16,772 nt of DNA from Larix sibirica (taxonomy: Eukaryota > Streptophyta > Pinopsida > Pinales > Pinaceae). Positions 1 to 10,125 of the stretch are shown here, one piece after another (position 1 is the first letter of the stretch; each line of letters begins with the position of its first letter). The DNA lies in the NCBI GenBank assembly GCA_004151065.3, contig NWUY0300020856.1, positions 1 to 16,772 on the forward strand, read 5' to 3'. A program made the translations under genes and the position numbers. Below the pieces are notes generated by a model. That model searched no databases and was not told where the DNA came from. It was given only the letters and a program-made list of their open reading frames with translations.

Positions 1-507
1 GCTTTGAATTATTAATGAAAGGCTGATTTGAAGGTGTCAATTATCTGTGTACCACATTTATGTTTCCGCTGTTCATTTTCCAGCTATATGTCTAACTATT
101 GCTATGTGAAGAATTTAATTTCTACAAATTAAATAACAGTTTATTTATTTGAGAACATAAGGACAGCATTCACATAGGGTTAGGAAAATGTACATACCCT
201 ATGCAAATTCAGATACATAGCCTGATTTTGAGTATGCCGATGCCAACTTTAACATGAAAATAATGTTTTTTAATAATTAAAAAGCCCCAAAAAGGTTGTG
301 TTTAGGGTGGGCTCGGAAGGAAACCCCACAACAACTAAGTGCTACCTCTTTTTATACCTTTAAACCCTAATTTCATGATCACTTTTGCATTTTCATTTTG
401 GCCATGTGACCTTGGAAGAGACCAACAGAGAAGAAGAGAGAAAGTAGGGCACTGTTCGTTGTTTTTATTGTAGGAAATTGGTGTCCAGGCCAGCAGTTGA
501 GCATTAA
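1..507. other. No recognised feature, AT-rich flank
   Basis: I see no coding similarity, RNA gene or transposon end in this stretch. Short open frames on both strands are of chance length and low complexity. A TATA-like run (tttttatacc, about 350-359) sits upstream of the 91-bp repeat, but no supported gene follows it. No tRNA-Met-type primer binding site that would mark the 5' LTR of the downstream gypsy relic was noticed. Confidence 0.5.
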
Positions 508-689
508 GCATTCCTCGTCATTAGCGGCATTCTTCACTCCCCAAGTCCCACATTTCAGTTTCATCAAGCTTCAAGTTTCATATTTTTCTGTTTGCCATGC
601 ATTCTTCATCATTAGCAGCATTCTTCACTCCCCTAGTCCCACATTTCAGTTTCATAAAGCTTTAAGTTTCATATTTTTCTGTTTGTCAT
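508..689. repeat. Two-copy 91-bp tandem repeat
   Basis: Units are 508-598 and 599-689. Both run from gcattc(c/t)tc through the shared core ttcttcactcccc, cccacatttcagtttcat and catatttttctgtttg. They differ by only a few substitutions (for example aagcttcaag versus aagctttaag). The open frame across the repeat at 497-706 follows from the repeat composition and shows no protein-like features. Confidence 0.9.
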
Positions 690-1100
690 TTCGATACCTT
701 GTCTAGAAAGGGAAGGAATGTCAATGTTCAATGTTGAATCATGAATATCAATTGATGAATGCCGGAGACTAAATGATTCGAATCTAAAAATGAATTTGAA
801 TCTTTGTTGATTTACATTAATTTCAGTTCTCTTTTTTTCCATATATTATTGTATAAATAAAAATTGATATATGTACCCCTAATTTACCTCTGTTATCTGT
901 TTTGAAAAGCAATGTACCAGTGTCCATACCCACATACCCTAGTAACTGAGGCTTAAAGCCAACCCATTACCAAATTTCCAAGTAGCAAATTAGTAATGCC
1001 CAATGATACTATGATGGAGTGCATACGGGTGCTTAAGAGACTGAGATTTTAGCTAAACAGCGATGAACTAAATTCTTATTTTTATGTTGCAATTTTAGCA
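690..1100. other. No recognised feature
   Basis: AT-rich sequence between the 91-bp repeat and the first gypsy-like codons. No gag, CCHC zinc knuckle or aspartic protease signature (D-S/T-G) could be read in any frame. The 5' half of the following gypsy element is therefore either deleted or decayed beyond recognition. Confidence 0.4.
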
Positions 1101-1481
1101 GGGGCTGACAGTGGTCAAACATTTGAGCAGATATCACATGAATTTGGATGAGTTGGACATGATATTTGAGGAAGGACAGCAGCTGATCACAACTAGAGAA
1201 TTGCAGCCCAATGCAAACCAGTTGATTTCTACAAACAAAATGACAAAACAGCTTGCTAAGTATGAACTATGTTTCGCTCCTCCAATGTAATTTAATGAAG
1301 GGCTTGCATGTCAATGTAAAGGCACCAGAACCAGCAATAAAAAAGGAAGAGCAGTAGTCGATTGATGGATTTGCAGATGACTTCCAGGATCTACCTCATG
1401 GGGTGTCACGTAAGATGGTACAGGAACATATCATTGTTCTAAACCAATCATTGTTCCCCCCTGTGGGTATCTAAATCTATT

Positions 1482-2300
1482 TAGGGACAAGATAGAAAGA
1501 ATAGTGCAAGAACTATTGTGTATGGATCATATAGTGCCTACTAAAAGTCCCCCTGCATCACCCATAGTGTTAATAAGGAAGAAGGATGGGTCCTTCTTTA
1601 TATGCATCGACTACACAAGAGGGCCATAAAAAATAGATTCCTCATACCATGTATAGATGAATTACCCACAGAGTTACATGGGAAGCAATATTTACAAAGA
1701 TTGATTTGAGATCTGGGTATCACCAAATAAGGGTGAGGGGATGTGACCAATTTAACACAACCTTTAGAACTCATCATGGCCACAAGGAATTCTGGGTGAT
1801 GTCTTTTGGGCTAACCAATGCACCAGCCACATTTCAAGATATGATGAACCATATTTTTAACTCGTATTTGAAGAAATTTATCTTGGTTTTTTCATGATAT
1901 TCTCAGCTATATTAAGAACATGAATGAGCATTTGCACCATTTGAGAATTGTCTTGGAACTCCTTCAATTTAACTCCCTATTTGCTAAAGAATCCAAGTGC
2001 ATATTTACAATGAGGAAGCTTTGCGTATTTGCATACCTAGGACACATTGTTAGTGAAGATGGGATTAAGGTCTATCCAACTAAGATTCAAGCCATTCTGG
2101 ATTGGCCCACTCCCAAGAATGTAATGTAGTTAAGAGGGTTTTGTTGGCTATGCAAGCTATTATTGGAAATTTGTCTATGCAAGCTATTATTCGAAATTTG
2201 TTAAGGGATTTGAGGGTCTCATGGCACCCCTCACGGATGTTACAAAAAAAGATCAACCCACATGGACAGAGGCAATAGAAACCACATTCCAATATATGAA
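1482..2300 (+). pseudogene. Gypsy reverse transcriptase domain (broken)
   Basis: Readable RT landmarks, in order: a helix before the SPPASPIVLIRKKDG block (about 1540-1590), CIDY (about 1605), [16 protein letters not shown] (in two frames, about 1693-1737), FRTHHGH (1766), [11 protein letters not shown] (1804-1838), HLHHLR (1929), AKESKC (1984), YLGHIVSEDG (2034-2065) and WPTPKN (2101-2120). The plant gypsy catalytic box, normally F/Y-x-D-D-I-L, reads in the best frame as F-H-D-I-L near 1890-1905. A frameshift lies in the same place, so the box is lost. Stops occur at 2127-2129 and elsewhere. The 27-bp duplication at 2148 falls in the conserved segment after LRGF. Confidence 0.92.
2148..2201. 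repeat. 27-bp tandem duplication inside gypsy RT
   Basis: Units 2148-2174 and 2175-2201 differ at a single base (tattattggaaat versus tattattcgaaat). The duplicated codons correspond to the conserved gypsy tract YYxKFV after LRGF. The unit is 9 codons long, so the duplication alone kept the frame. Confidence 0.92.
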
Positions 2301-2712
2301 GAAGGTAATGGCATCTAGTGTTGTACTTGCACTTCTGAATTTCTCACAACCCTTTCTCAATTCTCATGTATTCTGATGCTTTCAGCACCAACATAGGCGT
2401 TGTCCTCATGTAAAATCAGCAGCCAAATGCCTTTGAAAACAGGAAGTTAACTCATAAGGAGAAGTAGTTATCTGTGATAAGGAAATGTTGGCTCTTATGC
2501 ATGCTCTAGAAAAGTTAAAACAATATTTGCTAGGGAAGCATTTCATTATTTCAACAGACCATCAAAGCTTAAAGAATTTGTTATCACAAAAAAAGCTTGA
2601 GTGAGAAACAAGTCAAGTGGATGAGCAAATTACAGGGTTTTTACTTTGGAATTCAGTACAAGAAGGGGGTAAACAATGTGATAGCATACTCCTTATCCCA
2701 CCTACTATAACT
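2300..2712 (+). pseudogene. Gypsy RNase H domain (broken)
   Basis: After VVLALLNFSQPF (about 2320-2355), the first catalytic patch reads YSDAF (about 2370), close to the usual C/S-D-A-S of gypsy RNase H. Further on, STDHQSLKNLL is recovered at about 2552-2584 and KQVKWMSKLQGF-FGIQYKKG at about 2609-2670. The terminal ADALSR motif is decayed to IAYSLS near 2682-2699. Several stops and frame changes separate these blocks. Position directly after RT and before the integrase zinc region agrees with gypsy. Confidence 0.85.
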
Positions 2713-2861
2713 AAAGGCAATGCCTACACCAGAATTGGGGTGGAATGAATAGATATTGGTTGAATATGTCAAATATTAGAGGATTCCTGCTATGCTACAA
2801 GATCCTCAAAAGGCACAAAATGAGGACATGTATACCTTCTCAGGTGATCTGAATTTTCATA

Positions 2862-4210
2862 AGAATCACCTTTATCTTGTGCCCAAATCTAAATTTAAGG
2901 AGAGGGTAAAACAAAATGTCATTCTTCACCTAGTGCTAATCACGTTGCCTTCTTTGGGACCGATTATAGTACAAGGAGTAAATTCTTTCGGAACGGGATT
3001 AAAGAAAAAGTGAAAAAATTCATTGCTTCAAGTGAAACATGTCAAAGGATTAAACCAGAAACTGTAATAAGTACAAGATTGTTGAAGCCTTTGCCCATTC
3101 CCAGTCTAAAGTGGAAATCCAAAAGCATGGACTTCATTAAGGATTGCCCTGGCTAAGAAAGGAAAATACCATTTTTGTTGTGGTTGATAGATTGACTAAA
3201 TATGCCAAATTTCATTCCCATGGAAAACACTGCTAAAGCACCAAAGGAAAAATACCATTTTTGTGGTGGTTGATAGATTGACTAAGTGTGTCCATTTTAT
3301 TCCCATGGATATCAGTGCTCAAGCATCAGAAGTTGTTGAAACGTTAATGCAGCATATCTATACGCTGCATGGGCTTCCAAATAATATTGTCAGTGATTGT
3401 GACCCAAAATTCATAAAAGACTTTTGGAAGGAGCTGTTTAGACTTGTTGGTGGCACCTTAATGTCAAGTACCAGCTATCATGACAGATGGACAGATAGAT
3501 TGCGATTGAATGTTTAGATGAGTACTTCAAAAATTATGTTGCAAGACAGCAAGCTCCCTGTCCAAAATGATTGCACTTGGCAGAGAATTGATGTGATACA
3601 GCATGCCACAAATCCATTAGAATGTTGCCATTTAAGGCCCTTTATAGTTATGACCCTCCTTTATTGATTGATTTGACCACTGAAGACACTCAAGTGCCAT
3701 TTACTAGATATTTCATAGAGGAAATCCAACAAATATTGAAGCAGCTAAAGGAGAACCTCAAATTTGTCCATTATAGGATGAAGTCCCTGCAGGAACAGCA
3801 CTACAGTTAGTGGGAGATTGGGTTTTCTTGAGACTACGACCTTGTGAGCAGAAGTCTCCCAAATCCTCAAAGGTAAAGGGGTGAAGAGATTTGGGCTTAG
3901 ATACTATGGGCCTATCAAGGTTCTAGCAAGAGTGGGACAGATTGCATATACTCTTGAACTACCAGCAAGGTCACAAGTGCATCACACCTTTCATGTGTCG
4001 AATCTCATGCTTGAAGAAAGTGGTAGGGGAAACGGTTAAAAATTTCAAATATCTTGCCTCCCCTAGAAGATGAAGAGCGTGTTATTCTTATTCCAGAGTG
4101 CATTTTGGCAAACTCAAGAGAAAAAGTTGAAGACTAAGGTACTATGATACTATTGGAATACTGATTTCAATGGAAGAATTTGCAATTGGAGACTACTACG
4201 TGAGGAGGCA
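2862..4210 (+). pseudogene. Gypsy integrase and C-terminal region (broken)
   Basis: The segment opens with LVPKSKFKERV (2878-2910), which normally precedes the HHCC zinc region. Of that region only decayed pieces (HVKGLNQ) are visible near 3035. The core begins with SMDFI and continues VVDRLTK (twice, because of a tandem duplication), HFIPM, LHGLPNNIVSDCDPKF (about 3368-3413), FWKELFRLVGG, and S-YH-...-TDG at about 3465-3500, where frameshifts break the segment that carries the catalytic Glu. CLDEYFKNYV and MLPFKALYSYDPP (3622-3660) follow. The C-terminal segment reads RFGLRYYGPIKVL and HHTFHVSNLM (about 3886-4015). No clear chromodomain is intact, although FQWK-like residues occur near 4170. 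Confidence 0.9.
3161..3328. repeat. 84-85 bp tandem duplication in integrase core
   Basis: Units 3161-3245 and 3246-3328 both run from ggaaaa(a)taccatttttgt through gttgatagattgactaa to a Pro-Met and Ala-rich end. The VVDRLTK motif therefore appears twice. The halves after that motif have diverged considerably. This suggests either an old duplication or recombination between two related copies. Confidence 0.85.
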
Positions 4211-4219
4211 TTAAAATAC

Positions 4220-4985
4220 TGTAACTCCTAGCACTACAATTGCTTTAGGGAAAAGCAATTAAAGGAGCGGAACTATTACAATGTCTAAAGACAGCCTGCT
4301 TCAGTGTTATCTATCAGTACTCTAAGTAGGTCATTACTTTTTCGTTTTTTATTTATAATTTTCTGTAGTTGAAGGACTTCCTGTAAAGATAAAGTTTATG
4401 GCAGTCAATGATGTTTTTTGTTAGTTAACAGAGTTTTATGTAAAGTCTAGTTATCTCACATAAAAAGACAAATAAGCTAAAGCGGGACCATTAGCTATTA
4501 AAAAGCTCTTAGGCATTGGAGTAGGGGGTCTTCTAGGGAAAGTGTCATCGCAGGTAGTCTGCGTGAGACTATTCTCGTGCAGGTGCAGAGTCCATAATGC
4601 CCTTGGATTTGGGCCTGAATTGGCATACATACCTCCTCGGGAAAGTTTTGGTCCTTATGTTCTGTAGTTTTTTCCAAAAACCAGGTGTTGTTAGTAGTAA
4701 CTACTGCTGGACTTTTTCTTTCTGCTGTTACAACTTACAACTCTAAAATCTGCTATTAGGTGTGCAGCTGAATATTTCCAGAATCACTGATGTTACTACT
4801 GAACTTATTGCTGCTGTCAGTGCTAAAATTATTGGTGTAACAGTCAATTTTTCTGCTGTGTACTATCGTTAGCACCCTATTAGTTTCATGGTAATATTAG
4901 TTCCAAGTTCCAGATTTCTTCCGTGAGTCTCTTTCAATTTTAAAAAACAGATTTCAAATTAGGCTCGTAACATGTTCCAGATTTC
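4220..4985 (+). repeat. Possible 3' LTR of the gypsy relic (unproven)
   Basis: The coding similarity stops just before 4220, where a purine-rich stretch (gtgaggaggcattaaaa) is followed by tgtaactcctagc. TGTAAC is a frequent start of plant gypsy LTRs. The rest is non-coding and T-rich, as expected of an LTR. The matching 5' copy is absent from the window and no end (CA plus target duplication) could be fixed, so both boundaries are guesses based on position alone. Confidence 0.25.
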
Positions 4986-5007
4986 TGTTATAGGTGGGGA
5001 GAAAGAG

Positions 5008-5226
5008 GATGGGCAACAAGGAGAAGACATTCAAATGAACAGAGGGAGTTGAGGCAGTCCGAAGACACTCCAAGGCAATAAGCAGCCTGCAACCCAATGT
5101 GGAGAGGCAAAAAAGGTTGGGCAACAAGGATAAGGCATTCAAGTGAACAGAGGGAGTTGAGGAGAGGAAGTCCGAAGACCACTCCCAGGCACTAAGCAAC
5201 ATGTAACCCAATCTGGAGAGGCAAAA
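5008..5226. repeat. Two-copy ~108-bp tandem repeat
   Basis: Units 5008-5115 and 5116-5226 share gggcaacaagga, gaacagagggagttgagg, agtccgaagac and ggagaggcaaaa. The second unit has a small insertion (agagga) after gttgagg. The minus-strand open frames at 4954-5280 follow from the repeat and show no recognisable protein features. Confidence 0.9.
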
Positions 5227-5702
5227 GCAACCCACCTTCAACCGTATCGGAAATGAAAACCCCATGAGGTATTGTAACATCTATGAAATAGTGTGTTGTT
5301 ATTATGCAAAACTTATAAGTCCATGTTAAAATAATCAAAATTCAATTTTTTCCAAGATTGCACAGCTCTCTAATGAAGAGTGTAGGCATGAAAAGCACAA
5401 CTATGCATGTCAATGGAAATTCTTGCTTTTCTGACAGAAACAAGGAAATTCTTTTATGGAATAATAAATGCTTATAAACATACCCTAAGGATGATAAACA
5501 GTAAGAGAAAAAGTGTTGGACAACATATTTCTGGGTCTATTAGAATGGCATAGCAGAGTTGTTGGAGCGTTGAGTGCATAATTGTGTGAACCAATGATCA
5601 ATATGCTAAGTTTGAGAATGGACAATTGTTTTGCAGTAATTTGCATGACACCAACACATCAAGCATTGGCTTCCCCGATATGACCATTGGCACCACGCAT
5701 CA
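5227..5702. other. No recognised feature
   Basis: Anonymous sequence. On the minus strand, 5607-5702 is open in one frame, is Cys/Trp-rich, and is preceded by a weak acceptor (CAG at 5703-5705). It could be a decayed exon but matches no family I know. Confidence 0.35.
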
Positions 5703-5805
5703 CTGGTGTTAATTATTATTATGTTATATGTATGCTTCAAATAAAAATAAGAACTAAACCAATGCAATTAATATGTGAAAGGATGACCTGAAAATAACCA
5801 CTTAC

Positions 5806-5847
5806 ATTATCATAATGCTGCCTTGAATCTTCCATACTAACTTCCAA
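5806..5847 (-). other. Candidate 42-nt internal exon, unknown gene
   Basis: On the minus strand a 42-nt block is bounded by TTTCAG (acceptor, 5848-5853) and GTAAG (donor, 5801-5805), both good plant splice consensus. One frame reads LEVSMEDSRQHYDN; a second frame is also open and can be joined to the possible downstream exon at 5607-5702. I do not recognise the product. Matches this short to splice consensus occur by chance, and no third exon was found, so this is only a candidate. Confidence 0.22.
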
Positions 5848-5957
5848 CTGAAACATAAGATTTAACAGTATATTGTATTGAATAGACAAAGATGATTTTG
5901 AATTTCATATAAAAACAGTAGAACTTCTACAACTATAGAAATGACGATCCAAAATTC

Positions 5958-6059
5958 TTTAGGTATCCATTACCCAAAATTTATAATAATAATTATAATA
6001 AGACAGCTTTGATGAGAAATCATGAGCACAGTGAGCATAAACACTAATGGATACCTAAA
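5958..6059. repeat. 15-bp perfect inverted repeat, 72-bp loop
   Basis: tttaggtatccatta at 5958-5972 is exactly complementary to taatggatacctaaa at 6045-6059. The interior is AT-rich. The arrangement resembles a tiny MITE or the footprint of one, but no convincing target-site duplication flanks it and the terminal sequence matches no superfamily I know. Confidence 0.6.
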
Positions 6060-6119
6060 CTTACCCTTCCCACAAACTTAGGCTCCTCGCCCATCTGCTC
6101 TTAGCGCCCCTTATTTTCT

Positions 6120-6215
6120 GTGTGCCCGTAGGTATGCAATGTCCTTCAGTAGAGGAATCGAACTTTCGACCACCAAAATAGATATTAAACCGATCGCAGA
6201 AGGTGCCCAACTGCA
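6120..6215 (-). repeat. tRNA-like/SINE head relic (weak)
   Basis: The minus strand contains GTTCGATTCC (about 6150-6160), which fits the internal RNA polymerase III B box. About 45 nt upstream on that strand lies GCAGTTGGGCACC, a degenerate A-box-like block. The T-arm stem does not pair well and no complete tRNA fold can be drawn. A decayed tRNA-derived SINE is the best reading; chance similarity is possible. Confidence 0.25.
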
Positions 6216-6218
6216 TTT

Positions 6219-6226
6219 TATATAAG
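6219..6226 (+). promoter_or_regulatory. TATA-box-like element
   Basis: TATATAAG is a good plant TATA box. Downstream lie ATGs at 6277, 6284 and 6291. The last (caATGGCC) has good plant start context, and its frame reads MANAMTRGRSDRRR up to a donor-like GTAAGA at 6335. This could be the promoter and short first exon (6291-6334) of a gene whose other exons are not recognised here. Without transcript data it stays weak. Confidence 0.25.
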
Positions 6227-6340
6227 CGAGTTTGTCATTTCCCAAGAAGAAGAGAGTTGTGGTGATTTATAAATCCATGCCCAATGCCCAATGGCCAACG
6301 CCATGACTCGTGGTAGATCAGACAGACGGAGATGGTAAGA

Positions 6341-6648
6341 GACGGCACATTAGACAAGGACCACAATCTACTTGTTCTAACAAACTGATAGCGCCCAACT
6401 CTAGAACTACTCTATCATTCTTACGATACATACATATACGAAAGTGTCTGGACCCTTTTCACACCATTGCCACCTTGCCCATATTTATATTTTTGCCTTT
6501 TTACAATAAAGATACAAATCCCACAAAGCAACTTAATAAAATAATAAATAAATGTATGGAACATCAACTTGTAACATAAGCCAACGACCATCTATGTTAT
6601 GGGGTTTGGGTGATCTCATAGGTTAGGTGGGTTTGTGGTTTAGTAGTA
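6341..6648. other. No recognised feature
   Basis: Nothing supported. The open frame at 6310-6579 (plus) shows no domain and is interrupted by low-complexity AT-rich codons, so it is not treated as a gene. Confidence 0.4.
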
Positions 6649-6789
6649 TATTGATGGGAGTTTATTTATCAAATGTTTTAATGTTTTAGGAATGAGAAAG
6701 ATTAAAAATATTATTTTTATTGATGGGAGTTTATTTATCAAATGTTTTAATGTTTTAGGAATGAGAAAGATTAAAAATATTATTTTTAT
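6649..6789. repeat. Exact 69-bp tandem duplication
   Basis: 6649-6717 is repeated without any difference at 6718-6786, and the identity carries on a few bases into 6789. The unit runs from tattgatgggag through aatgttttaggaatgagaaa to aaaatattatttt. It is the only duplication in the window with no divergence, so it is either the youngest or an assembly product. Confidence 0.95.
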
Positions 6790-7747
6790 AGGTTGGATTA
6801 AGATATCTTTGAACAATCATTAATTTTATTAATATCCTTTCAAGTTATGTTTCAGTAATTCAGTTTTTTTTTGGGAATTTTATTCTTTAACAGGTTTCTT
6901 TCATGTTTTTCAATCTAAAACTATAAGATTATATTAATTATTTAAATTGTTTTTCTTCAATATTTTTTTTCTTTTTTTAAATCATTTTTCATATTTTTTT
7001 AGTCATGCTTCGATATTTAATTTGTATATTTCTTACTCACCCATCTAGGCCTTTCCCTCTTCCTATGATATAAGTCCCCTCAATTTTCCACAACTCATCC
7101 TCATGCTCTTTTAGTGCTGTGGACTCTTTGGCAATTTCAATCATTGACCTTGCTTCCCAAGATACCATGTATCATATTGATGATGATATGGAGTCAAACT
7201 CTTTTCTTCACCATAAAAAGATAACATGTACTCTCTTCTTATTTTTTCCAAGGAAACCCCGAGGTTATCAAAAGAGTCCAACCCAAAATCTCCCTAACTT
7301 TGGGGGCAGAGATCTCATGTCTAGCTCATGGTCGCTTAAGCTAACCCCCGGGGCTAACACGTGCTCTTTTATCATTCAGAAGTTTACTTTACTGTTGTAT
7401 AAACTTTTATATTTATCATGCACGTTGTTGGAGTTGGCCTTTTGTATCTAGCATTATTGTGGATAACTAGTTAAATTCATAAGACTATTCATCAAATTCA
7501 ATTCCTAAGAAAACATTTTTATTAGCCAAAAACAAGGTGGTAGGAAAGTACTCAAAAATTTTACAAAATATAATTAATATATTAGGATTTTTGCATGTTT
7601 CGGGGATTATTTGAATGGGTTATTTAATATTCAACTTATTATTTTGATTTATTTCTTTAAAATATTATAGTCGTGAATTTTTTGTGAATATTTATTCAGT
7701 AGATGTTTATTTGGGTTCATGTTGAGTTTTTATCACTCTGAACTCGT
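6790..7747. other. AT-rich sequence, no supported gene
   Basis: Long T-runs and anonymous DNA. The open frame at 7119-7451 (plus, 110 codons) has no recognisable motif, signal or neighbour and is not called. The last ~60 bases may belong to the LINE relic that follows, but nothing upstream of 7748 can be aligned confidently with its RNase H start (FDG-x-x-GNPG). Confidence 0.4.
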
Positions 7748-8012
7748 ATGAGGTTGGCTTTGCACCTTAACATTTCTAGTCTACAAGTTTATGGTGATCC
7801 TTCTCTGGTTGTTAAATGGATGAGCAGTGAAGAAGACATTATTGATATCTCTATTATCTTTAGCAATTCAATTAAAGACAAGCTCTATGTAATTCACTAA
7901 AATCTCATTTTCACATATTTACAAAGAGTTCACTACTAACGAACTTGCAAATAAAAGTTTGGTTAAGGCTCGGGATCTACTTCATATCAAGGAGTCTATG
8001 CAAGATTTTTAA
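7748..8012 (+). pseudogene. LINE-type RNase H relic
   Basis: This is the second half of the RNase H domain found at the C-terminus of plant LINEs and related retroelements. The first frame (7748-7900) reads LALHLNISSLQVYGDPSLVV, where the family usually has x-GDS-x-x-V. The catalytic Asp is present but Ser is changed to Pro. A frameshift near 7905 leads to HIYKEFTTNELANKSL and a stop at 8010-8012. The usual terminal A-D of N-x-x-A-D-x-L is replaced by N-E. The N-terminal D-G-x-x-x-GNPG strand is not visible. Truncation and frameshift make this a dead fragment. It could equally come from the RNase H of another plant retroelement class. Confidence 0.72.
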
Positions 8013-9466
8013 TTGAATATACTTGGGATTTCTAAACTTGATATTTTTCTTTCACATGTCATTGGAGGCATATCTTTTCAAAAGACTTTTGGATGATTCT
8101 TGAACTGAAAGACTGTATAATCTTTGTTTTCCTTATTTGGTCTTATGTGGACTTTATGGACCTGTTTTGGGCATTAATATATGTGGGGTAGTCTATGTTA
8201 CGTGACATTAAGATCAAAATGGTCTTCTGAGGCATTTTAGTTGGAAGTACATACATATGTAGAAGTTTTACCATATATCCTACTATATTGGCTTTATATT
8301 GGCTTTATTATACTATAGAGGCATGTTGTATTTGTGCAATTCTCACCTTAAGAATATATTTTTTCATTATATTGTGAATAGAAAATATAGTTTTTATGTT
8401 TGGGAAAAAATGGGCAATTCAAATTTCTAAGAAATAAAATATGAGTAAATAGTATTCATTTGCTATTGACCATTTTTTAATGACTATTAATTTTGCACAT
8501 ATTTATATGAGACGGTTTAAGCTCATGAGAAATTGCTCATTATCAACTAGTAATCATGAAAGATGGTTCAAAATGAATGATAAATACACCATGTAGTTAG
8601 TAACTAAAGACAATATCATGAAACGTGACGAGACAAACAAAACCTAACAAGATTACTTAGGATTCTCAAACTCTAAATGATATTCTATTGTTTGGAACAA
8701 TGAAGCATGGTGGTGGTAAAGGCACAATTTGAATATCATGTAGAGGTTAAATAGGCACACCGATAGCATCTCATTATTTGTAATCATATATATAGTAATT
8801 ATGTTATCATCATAAATCATTTACAATTTCATCCACCGTAATTAGGGTATGAAAATCTACACCGAAAATTCAAAGCATGGATCTTTAATTAAATATTCAT
8901 TTTTTAAGCTTTTACCTATATCTAGATGACTAACTAAAGATTTTGCATGTCAGAGGCCACATGCCAACATAGTTGCATTACAGTGTTTATATAGGGGCAT
9001 CCTACTTCTAACTCCCCTCACTAGATCAAGCATGTTGATCAGCGATCATTTTTTCCATTTTTTCTTATGTATATCAATTTAGCCAACACACTACTCAAAC
9101 ACGAAAGGAGAATATAACAACACTAATTACCTTACATCATCCCACAAGGTTAAAGGGATTGGTTTCATTTCCTATCTAATGCATGCCTCCTCTTCCCTTT
9201 ACCAAAGGTCTAGTCAAACAAGTAGACTAGCAAAGCAAAGTTTGACTTTTGATTCATAGCAATATCAGTATCTATATCACACTTATCATAGAGTATGGTA
9301 GGGCCCTTAATAGAAGTTACTATCATGCAATTGTGATACAATACCAATGTGATTCCCCCATGAGGGCTTGTTATTTTTCCACAATTTTATACGGATGATC
9401 CTATGCACTCAAACAATGAGATTCCACTTGGCCATACTCAAAACAACCCCAAAATGTGTTCATAAT
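8013..9466. other. No recognised feature
   Basis: AT-rich anonymous DNA downstream of the LINE RNase H relic. Part of it may be that element's 3' region, but no poly(A) tail with flanking duplication was found to mark its end. No RNA gene, repeat array or coding block was recognised on either strand. Confidence 0.4.
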
Positions 9467-10012
9467 CTAGTGGTTATGTCCATCTATGATTCTTATTTCT
9501 AACATAAATTTATCAAAAGGCCCTTTATTGAAATAGACAATAGTGCATATCCAAGAAAATGTTGTATGTAACATCCATTTTAGCTTGTCATATATAACAT
9601 CACTTGAATTGACATTTGAATCATTGCCCTCATCCACAATATTACTCTCTAAAATTGAAATAATTAATTGGCTACATCCCAATCTACATTGTTGAAGTTT
9701 CAATTTAAGTTTAAAATATAAAAGTAATACAAATAAATCACAATACCAAGGGTTATGATAAATCATTGCATTGAGAGGCACATTCTATAACCCAATACAT
9801 GGAAGAAGTGTATTAGAAAAAATGTATGTAATGTTAACATGACACAAGTTTGTAAATTGTGCCACAAGAGGGATCATACATGTATCATGTGGAGAGTCAT
9901 ATTTATCTTTGGGAGGTGGGCCCCAATCTTCAATAGTCTGATTTAGGTCTATGATGATGATACTCCCACCTAGCATTGCCTCGGTCAAGCTCAAGAGGCT
10001 TCTCACCCTCAA
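9467..10012 (-). pseudogene. Unidentified coding relic, ~180 codons
   Basis: One minus-strand frame is open from 10012 to 9467 apart from a single TAG at 9785-9787, giving about 180 codons in all. Visible stretches are DLNQTIEDWGPPPKDKY and, further on, a hydrophobic tract (WYCDLFVLLLYFKLKL) that could be a membrane segment or chance. Upstream, a second frame (about 10172-9930) reads EGEKPLELDRGNARWE and may be the same protein before a frameshift. No family is recognised. A run of 180 codons with one stop is longer than expected in DNA this AT-rich but not decisive. It sits just downstream, in its own orientation, of the 207-bp tandem array. Confidence 0.3.
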
Positions 10013-10125
10013 AGATAGCCAGCATCAACTTGGAACTTATCATTTTGAGGGGTGGGTGGGAAAGGCCAATTATGGAATACCTCTTGGTGCTCTCAAACAA
10101 CATGGCCAACATGATGCCTAGGACA

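Larger units (their letters stand above)
1100..4219 (+). pseudogene. Ty3/gypsy retrotransposon polyprotein relic
   Basis: The domain order, reading left to right, is linker (about 1110-1480), reverse transcriptase, RNase H, integrase zinc region, integrase core, and integrase C-terminal region ending near 4210. Integrase downstream of RT/RNase H is the Ty3/gypsy (Metaviridae) order and rules out copia. The coding line is broken by many stops and frameshifts and must be followed across all three plus frames. Two internal tandem duplications (2148-2201 and 3161-3328) add to the damage. Gag and protease were not found upstream. In a living element the products would copy and integrate the element's RNA; this copy cannot. 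The family is common in plant heterochromatin, so the locus is probably silent repeat DNA. Confidence 0.93.

Noticed and set aside
1-1100. 5' LTR of the gypsy relic
   Set aside because: No sequence here visibly matches the region after 4220, and no tRNA primer binding site was seen.
4954-5280. 108-codon minus-strand open frame
   Set aside because: It is a by-product of the ~108-bp tandem duplication; the repeated peptide reflects the DNA repeat and has no recognisable family.
7119-7451. 110-codon plus-strand open frame
   Set aside because: No domain, signal peptide, repeat or neighbour supports it, and the C-terminal part is low-complexity Leu/Phe-rich sequence expected in AT-rich DNA.
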